Virus record (IMG/VR): IMGVR_UViG_3300025098_000063 | Location: 1-53,610 of that record | Strand: one strand, 5' to 3' | DNA: 53,610 nt | Source: a virus | Shown: positions 45,779-53,610 of the stretch, piece after piece | How the letters are laid out: each line of letters starts with the position of its first letter | Numbering within the stretch: position 1 is the first letter of the stretch | Notes under the pieces: generated by a model | Databases searched by the model: none | What the model saw: only the letters and a program-made list of their open reading frames with translations | Told to the model about the DNA's origin: nothing | Translations under genes and position numbers: made by a program

Positions 45779-46630
45779 ATCTTCGGACCAAACGATGTAC
45801 TTGTCTCGCATGAACTCGATATAGGCTTTTGCTCTAGGGTTTCTAGCTAGTCTAATCGCTTCCTCAAAGTCACCTCCGAAAAGTGCTTCAAACTTGTCAG
45901 AAGCACCGTCATCATACTCTGGATCAATCCTAGACAGCCCATCAATATGATCAAGAATAAAGTCCTCGAACCTCATCTTAGCTATTCTTTTAGCACTTGC
46001 TCTGCGAGTTAGTTCACTGCCTGTAGTTTGACGATCAAAATCAGACCTTGTTCGTCTTTCATCAAGAAGTATTTTTTCTAGTTGTTGGTCGCCTTCATCA
46101 TCTTGATAGATAGTCGCCCATTTATTATTTATCTCACAATGCACAAGAGCATAGAGGCTGTTTTTATCTTCACGATCTTCTTTTACGGACAACACTTTGA
46201 GACTACTAAATCCAAAGTCATCGTAAAGTCTGTTTTCAAGCCACTCTGCCACTTCAAAATTTGTTCTTGCTTGTCTATTACTACTCTGTTTACTCGTAGA
46301 AGGGAAAGGGGTCGGGTTATATTTAGATGCCATATCGACCATCTCTCTATCCTCATGTGTTAGTCGTTGTCTGTACCAATCGCTACCCATAGAGATTAGT
46401 GCATAGTTAGTTCTGTCTAAAGAACGCTCTAACTTGGACAAGTGTCTTGGGAGAGCTTCAAAGTTATCCCCACAACGCTTGTATATTTCCTCAGCGAGTT
46501 GAGGGTTTTCTTTTATGGCCTCGACCATTTGGTTCATGTGTGTACGAACGATGTGAGCTTCCACTCTCGCAGAGGAAACCCCTTGAGATAAAATAGACCA
46601 AGATGCTTGGCTTGAAGATTTCTTTTTCAT
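45770..46630 (-). CDS. hypothetical helical protein, 286 aa, putative virion protein
   Basis: AAGGAGAA precedes the ATG. The N-terminal half is helical and conserved-looking (GVSSARVEAHIVRTHMNQMV, LPRHLSKLERSLDRTNYALI, SMGSDWYRQRLTHEDREMVD), a layout I have seen in jumbo-phage proteins of unknown role. A mixed centre (FEVAEWLENRLYDDFGFSSL) follows. It belongs to the leftward run with the zinc peptidase genes. Confidence 0.6.
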   Translation of the reverse strand: MKKKSSSQASWSILSQGVSSARVEAHIVRTHMNQMVEAIKENPQLAEEIYKRCGDNFEALPRHLSKLERSLDRTNYALISMGSDWYRQRLTHEDREMVDMASKYNPTPFPSTSKQSSNRQARTNFEVAEWLENRLYDDFGFSSLKVLSVKEDREDKNSLYALVHCEINNKWATIYQDDEGDQQLEKILLDERRTRSDFDRQTTGSELTRRASAKRIAKMRFEDFILDHIDGLSRIDPEYDDGASDKFEALFGGDFEEAIRLARNPRAKAYIEFMRDKYIVWSEDLF

Positions 46631-46678
46631 TATTATTCTCCTTGTCTCTTGGTCTAAAGCAATATGATAGAAAAACTA

Positions 46679-47143
46679 TTACTCTAGTTCTTCTGGTATA
46701 TCGAAGCGTACTGTTCTTCTATACTTATCCCGATACCCAATCTTAGCTTCTACTTGGTGCTTACAAGGGATCATCTTCCCTGTCTTGATCTTGTGTACTA
46801 TTAACTCGTAATCCATGATCTCACCAGGTAATGCCATGATGATATATGGGTTCGCCATATCAGTCGGAAGGTCTTTAGGATCAACAACAAGCACAACTGC
46901 TGTTGGAGTAGAAATCCAACCTTTGATATGGATTGTTTGATTGGTAGCGAGTATTGAGGTGTATGGTTTTAAGTCGATCACAGATCCGTTCGACCCGAAT
47001 GATTTAAGAACAGCAACAGACCCTTTTTTGCTCCAATATGATGGGATTGTGGGAGTGTTAGGCTCTCTATTCCACCACAAGAACAGTTCTTCTGGTTCTC
47101 TGATGCAAGCGACTAAGCTAGAGATTTTTGTGATTAAATCCAT
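46679..47143 (-). CDS. hypothetical protein, 154 aa
   Basis: ATG overlaps the stop of the peptidase gene (TAATG). Beta-rich (HIKGWISTPTAVVLVVDPKD, NPYIIMALPGEIMDYELIVH) with a basic C-terminus. Its TAA is followed by TAGTTTTTCTATC, a weak class B box for the next gene. No family recognised. Confidence 0.55.
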   Translation of the reverse strand: MDLITKISSLVACIREPEELFLWWNREPNTPTIPSYWSKKGSVAVLKSFGSNGSVIDLKPYTSILATNQTIHIKGWISTPTAVVLVVDPKDLPTDMANPYIIMALPGEIMDYELIVHKIKTGKMIPCKHQVEAKIGYRDKYRRTVRFDIPEELE

Positions 47144-48987
47144 TATCTGATCCTCTTAGGGTGTTTGTACTTAGTTCTCCAAGAGGGCTGTATAAGTTCC
47201 ATCTCTTCAATTCCAACTTTACTCAAGATGTTGGGTTCAAAGACGCTACCTAAAGATATTTTAGTCCTGGCTAAAACTTTGTGTTTAGGGGGGTGTGCAT
47301 ACCCATTCGACTTATCTACAACTAGGTAGGTGTGAGTAGAGTTCATCTCTTCATTTTGATAGAGGAAGATGATCACATTCTTGAGTACCTTTATTGTCAT
47401 CCCTAAAGCAGATGCGATAGCTCTTGATGCTTCAATAATCGCATCCACATTGCCTTCTGGTGTAGTCGGGATTGTTGGCTCTGGAGATTGATCCACAACT
47501 TCTGTTTGGGGAGGCTCTTGAGTTGGCTCTGTAATAGCGTTCATTGTCCTCCAACGAGGCTTGAGGCTACTCATCCTCTCATGCCCTACACAGACATCTA
47601 AATTATCGTTTGTGATGTTTGAGAGGTTAACATTGAGGTTTGGCTTAGACTTCGTTTTTGGAGCGAACAGATTACCTGTAGCATAGTCGATGAACATATA
47701 AGCGTGTGTCGAACCTACAGCCTGGTTGGTGTAAATGAAGAGTCCGTACTTACGACCCTTTTTAAACAGGAGTCCAAGTCTGTTTGCCAATGACTCTGAG
47801 GTTTGGATCATCTGTTGTTTACTTGGGAGTGTTTCTTCAACCTGTGTGGTAGGCTCAACTTCTTCAGTCTCACTTGATACAAAAACCCCTTCAAAGTTTG
47901 AACCATCGGGTTCATAAGACACACCATCAACAATGATGCTGTTAAACGCTTCTAATGACTTAGGGTGGAGTTTACCCATAGCTTTGTAAGAAATTGCTTC
48001 ACAGAAGTGTTCTTCGACATCAGTGATTGCATATTTGGTAGGGAAGATACCAGTTTGTGCCTTGATGTAGTCTTTGATGTATTTCTTATTATAAGCACCA
48101 ATCTCGCTACCATCTGGTAATACGAGGTAGACACCTCCTCGTATTATCCTAGAAATCTTTGTAGGAACACCCTCATTAGGTTTCACCCCTACATAAGTTT
48201 TAGTGCGATTTTTTTTAGCATATAGATTAATGTCTATACCTATCCAGTCGGATAGGTTGATACGCTGTGCAAAGTGGCACTTACTATCGTATCTTTTCCA
48301 CAGTTGCTTTTTTTCCCTAGAGAGATTATTCTGGTAATACCTGTGTCCAATCTCATGTATGAATGTCTTCATGAACTCTTCTTTATCTCTATCCATGTAC
48401 TTCATGGTGATCTCGTCTTTTACCGAGTTGTACCATGCGTACCAGCTTGCTCTACCTAGCTTCTCAACTAATACAACATCACCATAAAGTGCTTGGGTAA
48501 AGTTGGGGGCTAATGAGTTAGTGCATCTTCTGAGTGCTTGAGTGCAAGCCTCTTTCATCTCCTCGACTTTATCTTCATTGAGGTTGATTGGGTTTTTTAA
48601 TGTGAAAGGTCCTACATCTACAGCGTTATCGCCTTCTTCTCTTAAAGGGTGTTGGAGCAGAGTAAGCATATCATCAATATGTCTTGTCTTGTCAGAGAAC
48701 CAAGAAAAAGGGTTGTACCTTGAGCGAGGGAGTTTAAGTTTATTCTTAATCGCCCGAACTCTCCTCGACTTATTTTCGGGGAAATTGATCTTATGGAATA
48801 AGAAATCAGCCAAAAGTACACAATAAACCAAAGCCCTCGATCCAAGTAATGAGGGGTCAAACTTTGCATTCTCAAGGTATTCAATGGCTTCTAAAATAGG
48901 GGTGTTATACTCAGTGTTTCTTATGAGTCCTTGCCATGCACCTATTTCACATCTTCTTAAGTGACTGTAGTTTGCGTATCTTTTCAT
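47143..48987 (-). CDS. zinc metallopeptidase with two C-terminal repeat domains, 614 aa
   Basis: FIHEIGHRYYQ places HEIGH at 211-215, and VEEHFCEAISYKAMG (~324-338) supplies a plausible third ligand Glu, so this is a gluzincin/minigluzincin-like peptidase. After an acidic linker come two related ~88-residue domains (about 395-481 and 515-606) sharing [ST]-THxY-[ML]-x-[IV]-D, PPK or APK, and a final L-x-P-x-WRT. They are presumably binding modules. A virion-borne or maturation protease is likely given the neighbours; the target is unknown. Coupled to the gene downstream by TAATG. Confidence 0.75.
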   Translation of the reverse strand: MKRYANYSHLRRCEIGAWQGLIRNTEYNTPILEAIEYLENAKFDPSLLGSRALVYCVLLADFLFHKINFPENKSRRVRAIKNKLKLPRSRYNPFSWFSDKTRHIDDMLTLLQHPLREEGDNAVDVGPFTLKNPINLNEDKVEEMKEACTQALRRCTNSLAPNFTQALYGDVVLVEKLGRASWYAWYNSVKDEITMKYMDRDKEEFMKTFIHEIGHRYYQNNLSREKKQLWKRYDSKCHFAQRINLSDWIGIDINLYAKKNRTKTYVGVKPNEGVPTKISRIIRGGVYLVLPDGSEIGAYNKKYIKDYIKAQTGIFPTKYAITDVEEHFCEAISYKAMGKLHPKSLEAFNSIIVDGVSYEPDGSNFEGVFVSSETEEVEPTTQVEETLPSKQQMIQTSESLANRLGLLFKKGRKYGLFIYTNQAVGSTHAYMFIDYATGNLFAPKTKSKPNLNVNLSNITNDNLDVCVGHERMSSLKPRWRTMNAITEPTQEPPQTEVVDQSPEPTIPTTPEGNVDAIIEASRAIASALGMTIKVLKNVIIFLYQNEEMNSTHTYLVVDKSNGYAHPPKHKVLARTKISLGSVFEPNILSKVGIEEMELIQPSWRTKYKHPKRIR

Positions 48988-48991
48988 TTAT

Positions 48992-49723
48992 TCACCATCT
49001 AACTTTGAACTTGATCTTGATCTGCATATCTTCGTTGATAACCTGTTCTGGAGGTCGGGTGTCATAAGCATAGTTAAGCTCATTGACGAGGGAGAATACT
49101 TTATTGATTCTGAACTCAAGAGATCCTGTAGTTAAGATGCGGTAATCTTCGGGGTCAGTGAACAAAGGCTGAAAGTAAGTAATCAGTTGACCTTTGATAC
49201 GGTTCTCCCATTCCTTGCCTACACGAATATAGGAGGTCGCTCTAGCATCAAGATTTCCTACCTCAAGAGTTGAGATACGCTCATAGTCTGACATCCCACC
49301 GATACCTATAGCTAGGTGGTCGTTGAACATGGTGAACCTTAACCCACATCCTGCGAGCTGTCTCAAGGTTAGTAGTTGGAACTCGGCTGTCTGTACTTGA
49401 GTGAATACCTCTGTGCCGACATGATCCCACCACATAGCTGTCCATCTAAGGTGAGCGTAAGACTGATCTTGGAAAGGCTCTCCATCGCTTTCACCATAAG
49501 ACATAGACCCAATGATGAGTGAGTGGTGTAGTCCTTTAATGTAGTCTGCTCTTAAGCCGAGTTGGTATTGGAATACTTGTACATTGCCTCTTTGGAGAGA
49601 TAATCCAACTTCGTTAGAGCCATGTAGTCCTTGCTTATCCCCACCTCGATCAGACTCAATGTTTACTACTTGCCCCCAAGCGATGAATGGGAGCATTATA
49701 ATAAAGATAAGCAAGGCTTTCAT
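48992..49723 (-). CDS. DUF481-like outer-membrane beta-barrel protein, 243 aa
   Basis: Signal peptide MKALLIFIIMLPFIAWG, likely cut before QVV. The mature chain alternates aromatic/hydrophobic and polar residues in amphipathic strands (FQYQLGLRADYIKGLHHSLI, AHLRWTAMWWDHVGTEVFTQ, GSLEFRINKVFSLVNELNYA) and ends in KIKFKVRW, typical of DUF481 (YdiY-type) barrels. The ATG overlaps the previous stop (TAATG). A phage-encoded barrel would change the host surface, for example to exclude other phages; inferred. Confidence 0.7.
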   Translation of the reverse strand: MKALLIFIIMLPFIAWGQVVNIESDRGGDKQGLHGSNEVGLSLQRGNVQVFQYQLGLRADYIKGLHHSLIIGSMSYGESDGEPFQDQSYAHLRWTAMWWDHVGTEVFTQVQTAEFQLLTLRQLAGCGLRFTMFNDHLAIGIGGMSDYERISTLEVGNLDARATSYIRVGKEWENRIKGQLITYFQPLFTDPEDYRILTTGSLEFRINKVFSLVNELNYAYDTRPPEQVINEDMQIKIKFKVRW

Positions 49724-50730
49724 TACAGGATCTCCACAGGATAATTCTCAAGTAGGAGTCTTGTAAGAGGACAACGCTTATTCTTTGCATGAGTCTCTAA
49801 ATAAGGCACATGATTTCTACTCTTTGAGTGGAGACTGTGAGCTACTTCACCCGAATAGAGAATGAGATCAGTGATCGCCTTGTGAGAAGCTCTTGCACAG
49901 CTAGGTTTAAATCCTAGAGGACCAGCTACCATACGCTTAGGCTTCTGATTGAGTAAGCAAGCACCACCAAGAGCCTTACTTGCATTACAGTTTAAACCTT
50001 GACAGCGTGTACTGAAATAAGACCCTGCTTCTGGATGCTTGTTCTCTACCATACGAGCTAGGCTATTAACCTTTTTCTCTAGTTTACGGAGAGCGACTTC
50101 AACATCATTTTGAACAGCTTTGGTGTAGCCATAGTTCCCACTAGCCGCTGTCTTGGTGCTTGCCATTCGACTCATGCCTCTATAGATCTTCATCGCCATA
50201 GCGTTGTTGGAAGCGGCGTATTCAAAGAGCTTTTCTGCGTCTTGATCTACCAATTCTTCTTCGATCTCACGAACAGAAACACCATAGTGGTCTGCTATAT
50301 GCTTTAGGATCTTTAACTTCTCTTGTGGAGAAATGCTGTTCAGATACCTTGCGTTCTCAGCACCAGACCCTGCTGTCTTGCTCATGTATGCGTTAGCAAC
50401 TCTACTTGCTTGACGCAACACAGACCTAGATTTAGATACCAAGTCCTCAACTTCTTTTTTAAGCCTGTTGATGTTCTTGTCGGCTTTTTCCATCGCCCTG
50501 TAGTAGTGGTCGAAACTAGGGTTATAAAAATCACTACCATGTGTATCTACTAGGTCTTGCTCGTTTTCTTCAGCTTCAATCCAGTTCTGATAGACCCTTC
50601 GGTCAATCATGCCGAGATCGAAAAGACCTTTGATGTCCATGTCATCAATGCACTTTTCAGCTTTGTCTATTTGAGATTGGATCTCTAAGGAGTTTTCAAT
50701 CAGACTTTCGGATACTTCGTGCCTACTCAT
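49723..50730 (-). CDS. hypothetical helical protein, 335 aa, putative virion protein
   Basis: ATG at 50730 with TTGGAGTGG upstream; a frame from 50778 overlaps the gene before. All-helical N-terminal half with coiled-coil character (YRAMEKADKNINRLKKEVED), then SPQEKLKILKHIADHYGVSV and DQDAEKLFEYAASNNAMAMK, a block I associate with internal proteins of large phages. The C-terminus has six Cys (CQGLNCNASKALGGACLLNQ, CARASHK, KRCPLTRLL). Role unknown. Confidence 0.55.
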   Translation of the reverse strand: MSRHEVSESLIENSLEIQSQIDKAEKCIDDMDIKGLFDLGMIDRRVYQNWIEAEENEQDLVDTHGSDFYNPSFDHYYRAMEKADKNINRLKKEVEDLVSKSRSVLRQASRVANAYMSKTAGSGAENARYLNSISPQEKLKILKHIADHYGVSVREIEEELVDQDAEKLFEYAASNNAMAMKIYRGMSRMASTKTAASGNYGYTKAVQNDVEVALRKLEKKVNSLARMVENKHPEAGSYFSTRCQGLNCNASKALGGACLLNQKPKRMVAGPLGFKPSCARASHKAITDLILYSGEVAHSLHSKSRNHVPYLETHAKNKRCPLTRLLLENYPVEIL

Positions 50731-50731
50731 T

Positions 50732-51592
50732 TCACCACTCCAAGTCGTCAATGATGTCGTAATGGGCGAGGCGATCAAGTGCTGTCATGCCAGATGGTTT
50801 ACCTTTTGATCCTCCTCCCTCATTCTTTTTGACCCTTGCTGGATCTAAGCCTTTAGGACCCATTGCACCCTCGTATTTCTCCCAATCTTTCCCAAAGTTC
50901 TTTTTTTGTTCCTCATAAGAGTCTTTAACATCTTTTGGGCTATGGTGTTTATGGCTCTTGACTCTTGATTCTTTATCGAAGTCTGCCATGATGCCCATGT
51001 CATCAATGATTTCGTCATCAATGTCATCAATGATTTCGTCATCAAGATCATCAATGATTTCGTCATCAAGATCATCAATGATTTCGTCATCAAGATCATC
51101 AGCGAACTTAAAGCTCTCTTCACCATGTGGGTGGTCATCACGATAGCCACGATAACGAGCAACATCATTTAGGTTTGAGTAGGACTGAGAAATCTTATCT
51201 TCTACCCAATCGTCAAGACCTTCCATACCGATGTCATCAACGATGAAATCAGCCATGTCGCTCATCTCACGAAGGTTCTGTCGGCTCATGTATGAACCAG
51301 ACTCCTCGTGGTCTTTAGCCATACGGTCAAGACCCATGTCATCTACAATCTCGAACCCTTCAAGTTCTTCAGCTTCAAACTCTGCTTCAAAGTCATCAGC
51401 GATAACCTCGTCTTTGACATTACCTGGTCCACCTTTTAATGGTTCGATCCCCATATTTACTTGAACTACATTTTCACCCAAGAAATCAGCGGCATTTCTC
51501 TCACCATAGTCGGGCTGTAGGCGAAGTGGTTGTTGTGGGAAACGAAGCTCCATGTGCTTCTGAGCGATTTTTTTTGCGAGTCTCTTAAACAT
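50732..51592 (-). CDS. acidic protein with tandem octapeptide repeats, 286 aa
   Basis: ATG at 51592 with CAAAGGAGA upstream. Basic amphipathic N-terminus (MFKRLAKKIAQKHMELRF), then an extremely acidic body with four DDLDDEII-type octapeptides and further copies of the core at the flanks (IVDDMGLDRMA, FIVDDIGMEGL, IIDDMGIMA, DIIDDLEW). The repeated I-[VI]-DD-[ML]-G core suggests docking peptides for a partner or calcium-like binding. Lys/Gly-rich C-terminal part. Probably a virion or scaffold protein; inference. Confidence 0.6.
   Translation of the reverse strand: MFKRLAKKIAQKHMELRFPQQPLRLQPDYGERNAADFLGENVVQVNMGIEPLKGGPGNVKDEVIADDFEAEFEAEELEGFEIVDDMGLDRMAKDHEESGSYMSRQNLREMSDMADFIVDDIGMEGLDDWVEDKISQSYSNLNDVARYRGYRDDHPHGEESFKFADDLDDEIIDDLDDEIIDDLDDEIIDDIDDEIIDDMGIMADFDKESRVKSHKHHSPKDVKDSYEEQKKNFGKDWEKYEGAMGPKGLDPARVKKNEGGGSKGKPSGMTALDRLAHYDIIDDLEW
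51000..51095 (-). repeat. four 24-bp tandem repeats inside the acidic gene
   Basis: Plus-strand unit TCATCAATGATTTCGTCATC plus four bases, repeated four times nearly perfectly, encodes the DDEII-DDL octapeptide array. Copy number could change by slippage. Confidence 0.85.
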
Positions 51593-51627
51593 TTCAGATC
51601 TCCTTTGATTGTTCATCTAATCTCTAA

Positions 51628-51644
51628 CAATAGATAAACTATTA
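51628..51644 (-). promoter_or_regulatory. class B promoter-like box overlapping a stop codon
   Basis: Minus strand TAATAGTTTATCTATTG; its TAA is the stop codon of the 51642-53444 gene. 36 bases before the ATG at 51592. Confidence 0.6.
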
Positions 51645-53444
51645 AATGTTAGGTAGTCCTACGAGGTACTTAACTACCTCGCCTTTACCTTCTAGGTTTC
51701 GGGTGTAGCACTTCTTGTCATCATCCCATTCGAGAGGCTTGTTGATGATTGTCCGTACTTGTTTTTCATCTTGTACATGATTTACCCCAAGTCGCTTTTT
51801 TAAAAGTCGGGCGAATCTTGCGTCAACTTCTGCATACCAGCCTCTTTTTAAGAGGAGTTCTGCACCTTTCATCAACATAGCGTTTCTACCCTCGCTTGTG
51901 CCATCAGACCCGATGAGTCCGATCTTCTTCCCGAAGCTAGTAGTGCTATAACTAACAAAAGCATCTATCTCATCATCACCTTCAACATCAACTACCCAAA
52001 AGAGGTCGTAGTTTCTCATAAGGTCTGACTTGGAGCTTATGTGTTTTCCTACTTTGGAGTATGACAGATCATAAATGACCCACAGTTGTTCTTGTTGGTC
52101 TTGGTCGAACTGTTTAGAAGGTGCTTCAATCCACTTTTTACGCTCAAGGTGGACACGAGCAATACGCTGTGCCATCCTTTGATGTGCAAATGAGTTGAAT
52201 ACTAACTTGTATGCTTCACCCACAGCTTTTTTCCACTTTAGAGGTGCTTGGATCTTAAGCGTTTCAAAGAAGAGGTTGGCTGGTATCATAACTTCTGATT
52301 GCTTTTGTGCTGTAAGTGCTTTGAAATAAATAACTTTATTTTCTGAGGGATAGGTACTTAATCTCTCCATGATGTCACCTATAGCATCTCTTAGGTTTGT
52401 GTAGAACTCAATGTCATCAAGTTGGTGGTTCTCGTTCACAAGACCTCCAAACTCTCGATGTTGATCCCGATCTGGTGTCCTTATCTTTTTAGAAGGTTTT
52501 CCGAAGGGATCTTCAACAAAGTTCATTATCATTAGCTTATTGCTCACAGCTTCGGTCAAAAGGGATTGAGCAACATGGGTCATCTCATGTACGACAATTT
52601 GCCAAATCTGCTTTTGTAATTTTTCTACAATCGGAAAGTCCTCTCCATTCGCAGGGACTTTCACATAGACACTAAGCTCTCTTCTTCCGGTTTCCCAAGA
52701 TCCTGCTGGTTTTCCATCTCCTCTTGTTCTTCCACCTACGACAACGAAGATACCTTTAAAAGCCTCTAGGCTCTGATCAAAGTCATCGAGCTTACCTTTT
52801 AGCTTATTAATAAATTTATGGTGTCTTCGAGTCGGCCAGCCCTCGTTTTCATACTCTACTATTTCTTGTTCCTTCTCCGAGATTGCCTCTACTAGATCTT
52901 GTTTTACCCTTTCTTGATGTTCTTCTAGTTTTTCTGCTCCTATGTACCAATCTTCATGCAGATCGACTGAAAACCACTTCTTCTCTTCTTTTCTAGGGGA
53001 GAGGACTAAACCTTTTAGTTCTTCTTTGATCCCCACCCATTTTGTAGATCTGACATTTCCAAAGTTGTAGTTGTTATGTACTCGTTCATAACCGAGATCT
53101 AAGATAGGCTCTAACCTCTCTTTAACGCTCTCTCTGACAGCAACGGAATTAATACCAGAGAAATCTCTTTGTTTAAGAACTGGCGTATTCCCAAAGTGTC
53201 TTAGCTTATCATGAAGCTCCTTATATTCCTTGAATAGATCCCTCGTACCTTTGGTGTCAAGAGAGGATCTGAAATCGGAGATCATGTCTTTTATCTTTTT
53301 CTCCATAGGGTCTACGCTAGACGGAGAGTCGGAGATGTATTTATTACATTCTTCGATAAGTAAAAGAGCGACCTGTGAGATCACATGGTGATATATATCT
53401 CTAGTCATTTGGGGTGGTGGTTTCATTAACCCTGCGTATTTCAT
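51642..53444 (-). CDS. HExxH zinc-peptidase-like protein with extra C-terminal domain, 600 aa
   Basis: Helical N-terminal ~230 residues with coiled-coil stretches. IVVHEMTHVAQSLL at 283-296 gives a zinc-binding HEMTH (286-290) after beta strands (GIFVVVGGRTRGDGK, LSVYVKVPA); DDIEFYTNL ~55 residues on may supply the third ligand. A separate C-terminal domain from ~440 (LWVIYDLSYSKVGKHI, DLFWVVDVEGDDEIDAFVSY, IGLIGSDGTSEGRNAM) has a strand-helix layout somewhat like GNAT folds, seen in other large-phage proteins as I recall. GGGAGAT precedes the ATG. The second peptidase-like protein of the block. Confidence 0.65.
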   Translation of the reverse strand: MKYAGLMKPPPQMTRDIYHHVISQVALLLIEECNKYISDSPSSVDPMEKKIKDMISDFRSSLDTKGTRDLFKEYKELHDKLRHFGNTPVLKQRDFSGINSVAVRESVKERLEPILDLGYERVHNNYNFGNVRSTKWVGIKEELKGLVLSPRKEEKKWFSVDLHEDWYIGAEKLEEHQERVKQDLVEAISEKEQEIVEYENEGWPTRRHHKFINKLKGKLDDFDQSLEAFKGIFVVVGGRTRGDGKPAGSWETGRRELSVYVKVPANGEDFPIVEKLQKQIWQIVVHEMTHVAQSLLTEAVSNKLMIMNFVEDPFGKPSKKIRTPDRDQHREFGGLVNENHQLDDIEFYTNLRDAIGDIMERLSTYPSENKVIYFKALTAQKQSEVMIPANLFFETLKIQAPLKWKKAVGEAYKLVFNSFAHQRMAQRIARVHLERKKWIEAPSKQFDQDQQEQLWVIYDLSYSKVGKHISSKSDLMRNYDLFWVVDVEGDDEIDAFVSYSTTSFGKKIGLIGSDGTSEGRNAMLMKGAELLLKRGWYAEVDARFARLLKKRLGVNHVQDEKQVRTIINKPLEWDDDKKCYTRNLEGKGEVVKYLVGLPNI

Positions 53445-53446
53445 TT

Positions 53447-53610
53447 TTATCTCCCATTAAGGTATATAGAAGCAATCTTGCTTGCCATTATTTGACGACC
53501 ATCCTCTGTAATCTCACGCTCAATCATAAGAGCAGGTCTGCGTACTAAATAGTTAGGCCATTTCTCATACCACTTAGAGTAGAAATCATCTTCGGACACT
53601 TCACGAGTGG
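53447..53610 (-). CDS. C-terminal part of a leftward gene (5' end outside window)
   Basis: Open minus-strand frame from the window edge to a TAA at 53447-53449. The visible part includes EDDFYSKWYEKWPNYLVRRP and ends KIASIYLNGR. It is immediately upstream of the peptidase-like gene (2-base gap), so the two are co-transcribed. Too short for family assignment. Confidence 0.55.
   Translation of the reverse strand, partial: TREVSEDDFYSKWYEKWPNYLVRRPALMIEREITEDGRQIMASKIASIYLNGR

Noticed and set aside
51000-51095. CRISPR-like array
   Set aside because: The 24-bp repeats are contiguous with no spacers and lie inside a coding frame. No CRISPR array was seen anywhere in the window.
50845-51168. Minus-strand Met/Leu/Lys-rich frame with repeats
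   Set aside because: Shadow of the 24-bp repeats in a second frame of the acidic repeat gene, without its own start signal.

Overview
This window looks like part of the genome of a large contractile-tailed bacteriophage (jumbo-type myovirus) with a Gram-negative host. The evidence is a very large tail sheath gene (12853-17703), a tRNA cluster mixed with small genes, an ATP-dependent DNA ligase, a MazG-type pyrophosphohydrolase, an actin-like ATPase, zinc peptidases among likely virion genes, and dense packing with ATGA and TAATG overlaps. Two proteins carry bacterial lipoboxes and one resembles DUF481 outer-membrane barrels, which is what suggests a Gram-negative host. The DNA is moderately AT-rich. 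No capsid, portal, terminase, polymerase or lysis gene was recognised here.

Layout. 1-5338 (minus): a beta-solenoid repeat protein running off the edge, a ParB-like protein, a probable Ntn-hydrolase/gamma-glutamylcyclotransferase fusion, and a large membrane-segment protein. 5399-11203: mostly plus-strand small genes behind a GTAACCCCTTATCTATAG promoter-like box (class A), including two proteins built from repeated helix-turn-helix units and a DUF7448 protein, closed by a minus-strand YkuK-like RNase H. 11218-17754: tail block (neck/tail-completion candidate, zinc-ribbon protein, giant sheath) ending in a 15-bp perfect hairpin. 17786-20923: small genes and the DNA ligase. 21019-29689: RNA-rich region with eight canonical tRNAs (Arg-CCU, Arg-UCU, Asn, Tyr, Glu, Lys, Leu-UAA, Met-CAU), degenerate tRNAs, tRNA-like elements lacking an anticodon arm, long-loop hairpins, micro-ORFs, an FGE-fold protein and three related 103-113 aa proteins. 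29746-53610: mainly minus-strand genes, many probably virion or assembly proteins, behind a TAGTTTATTTATAG box (class B).

Themes. (1) Seven proteins with otherwise different bodies share the same ~20-residue N-terminus, M(R/K)R-SASE-[V/I]-IR-NLE-x-R-[L/I/V]-A-R-LE. It ends in an R-h-x-x-h-E coiled-coil trimerisation pattern. I infer a common sorting or assembly tag, possibly for packaging into the head. (2) Class A and class B boxes often overlap the stop codon of the gene in front (GTG-TAA-CCCC..., TAA-TAG-TTT-ATT-TAT). The class A set is small accessory genes plus ligase, the class B set is mostly virion-like genes, so I infer early/middle versus late expression. (3) The tRNA block contains 52-54-nt elements with acceptor, D and T arms but no anticodon arm. 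(4) A coupled operon encodes an actin-like ATPase with a coiled-coil partner. Family assignments come from recognising motifs by eye; no database search was run.
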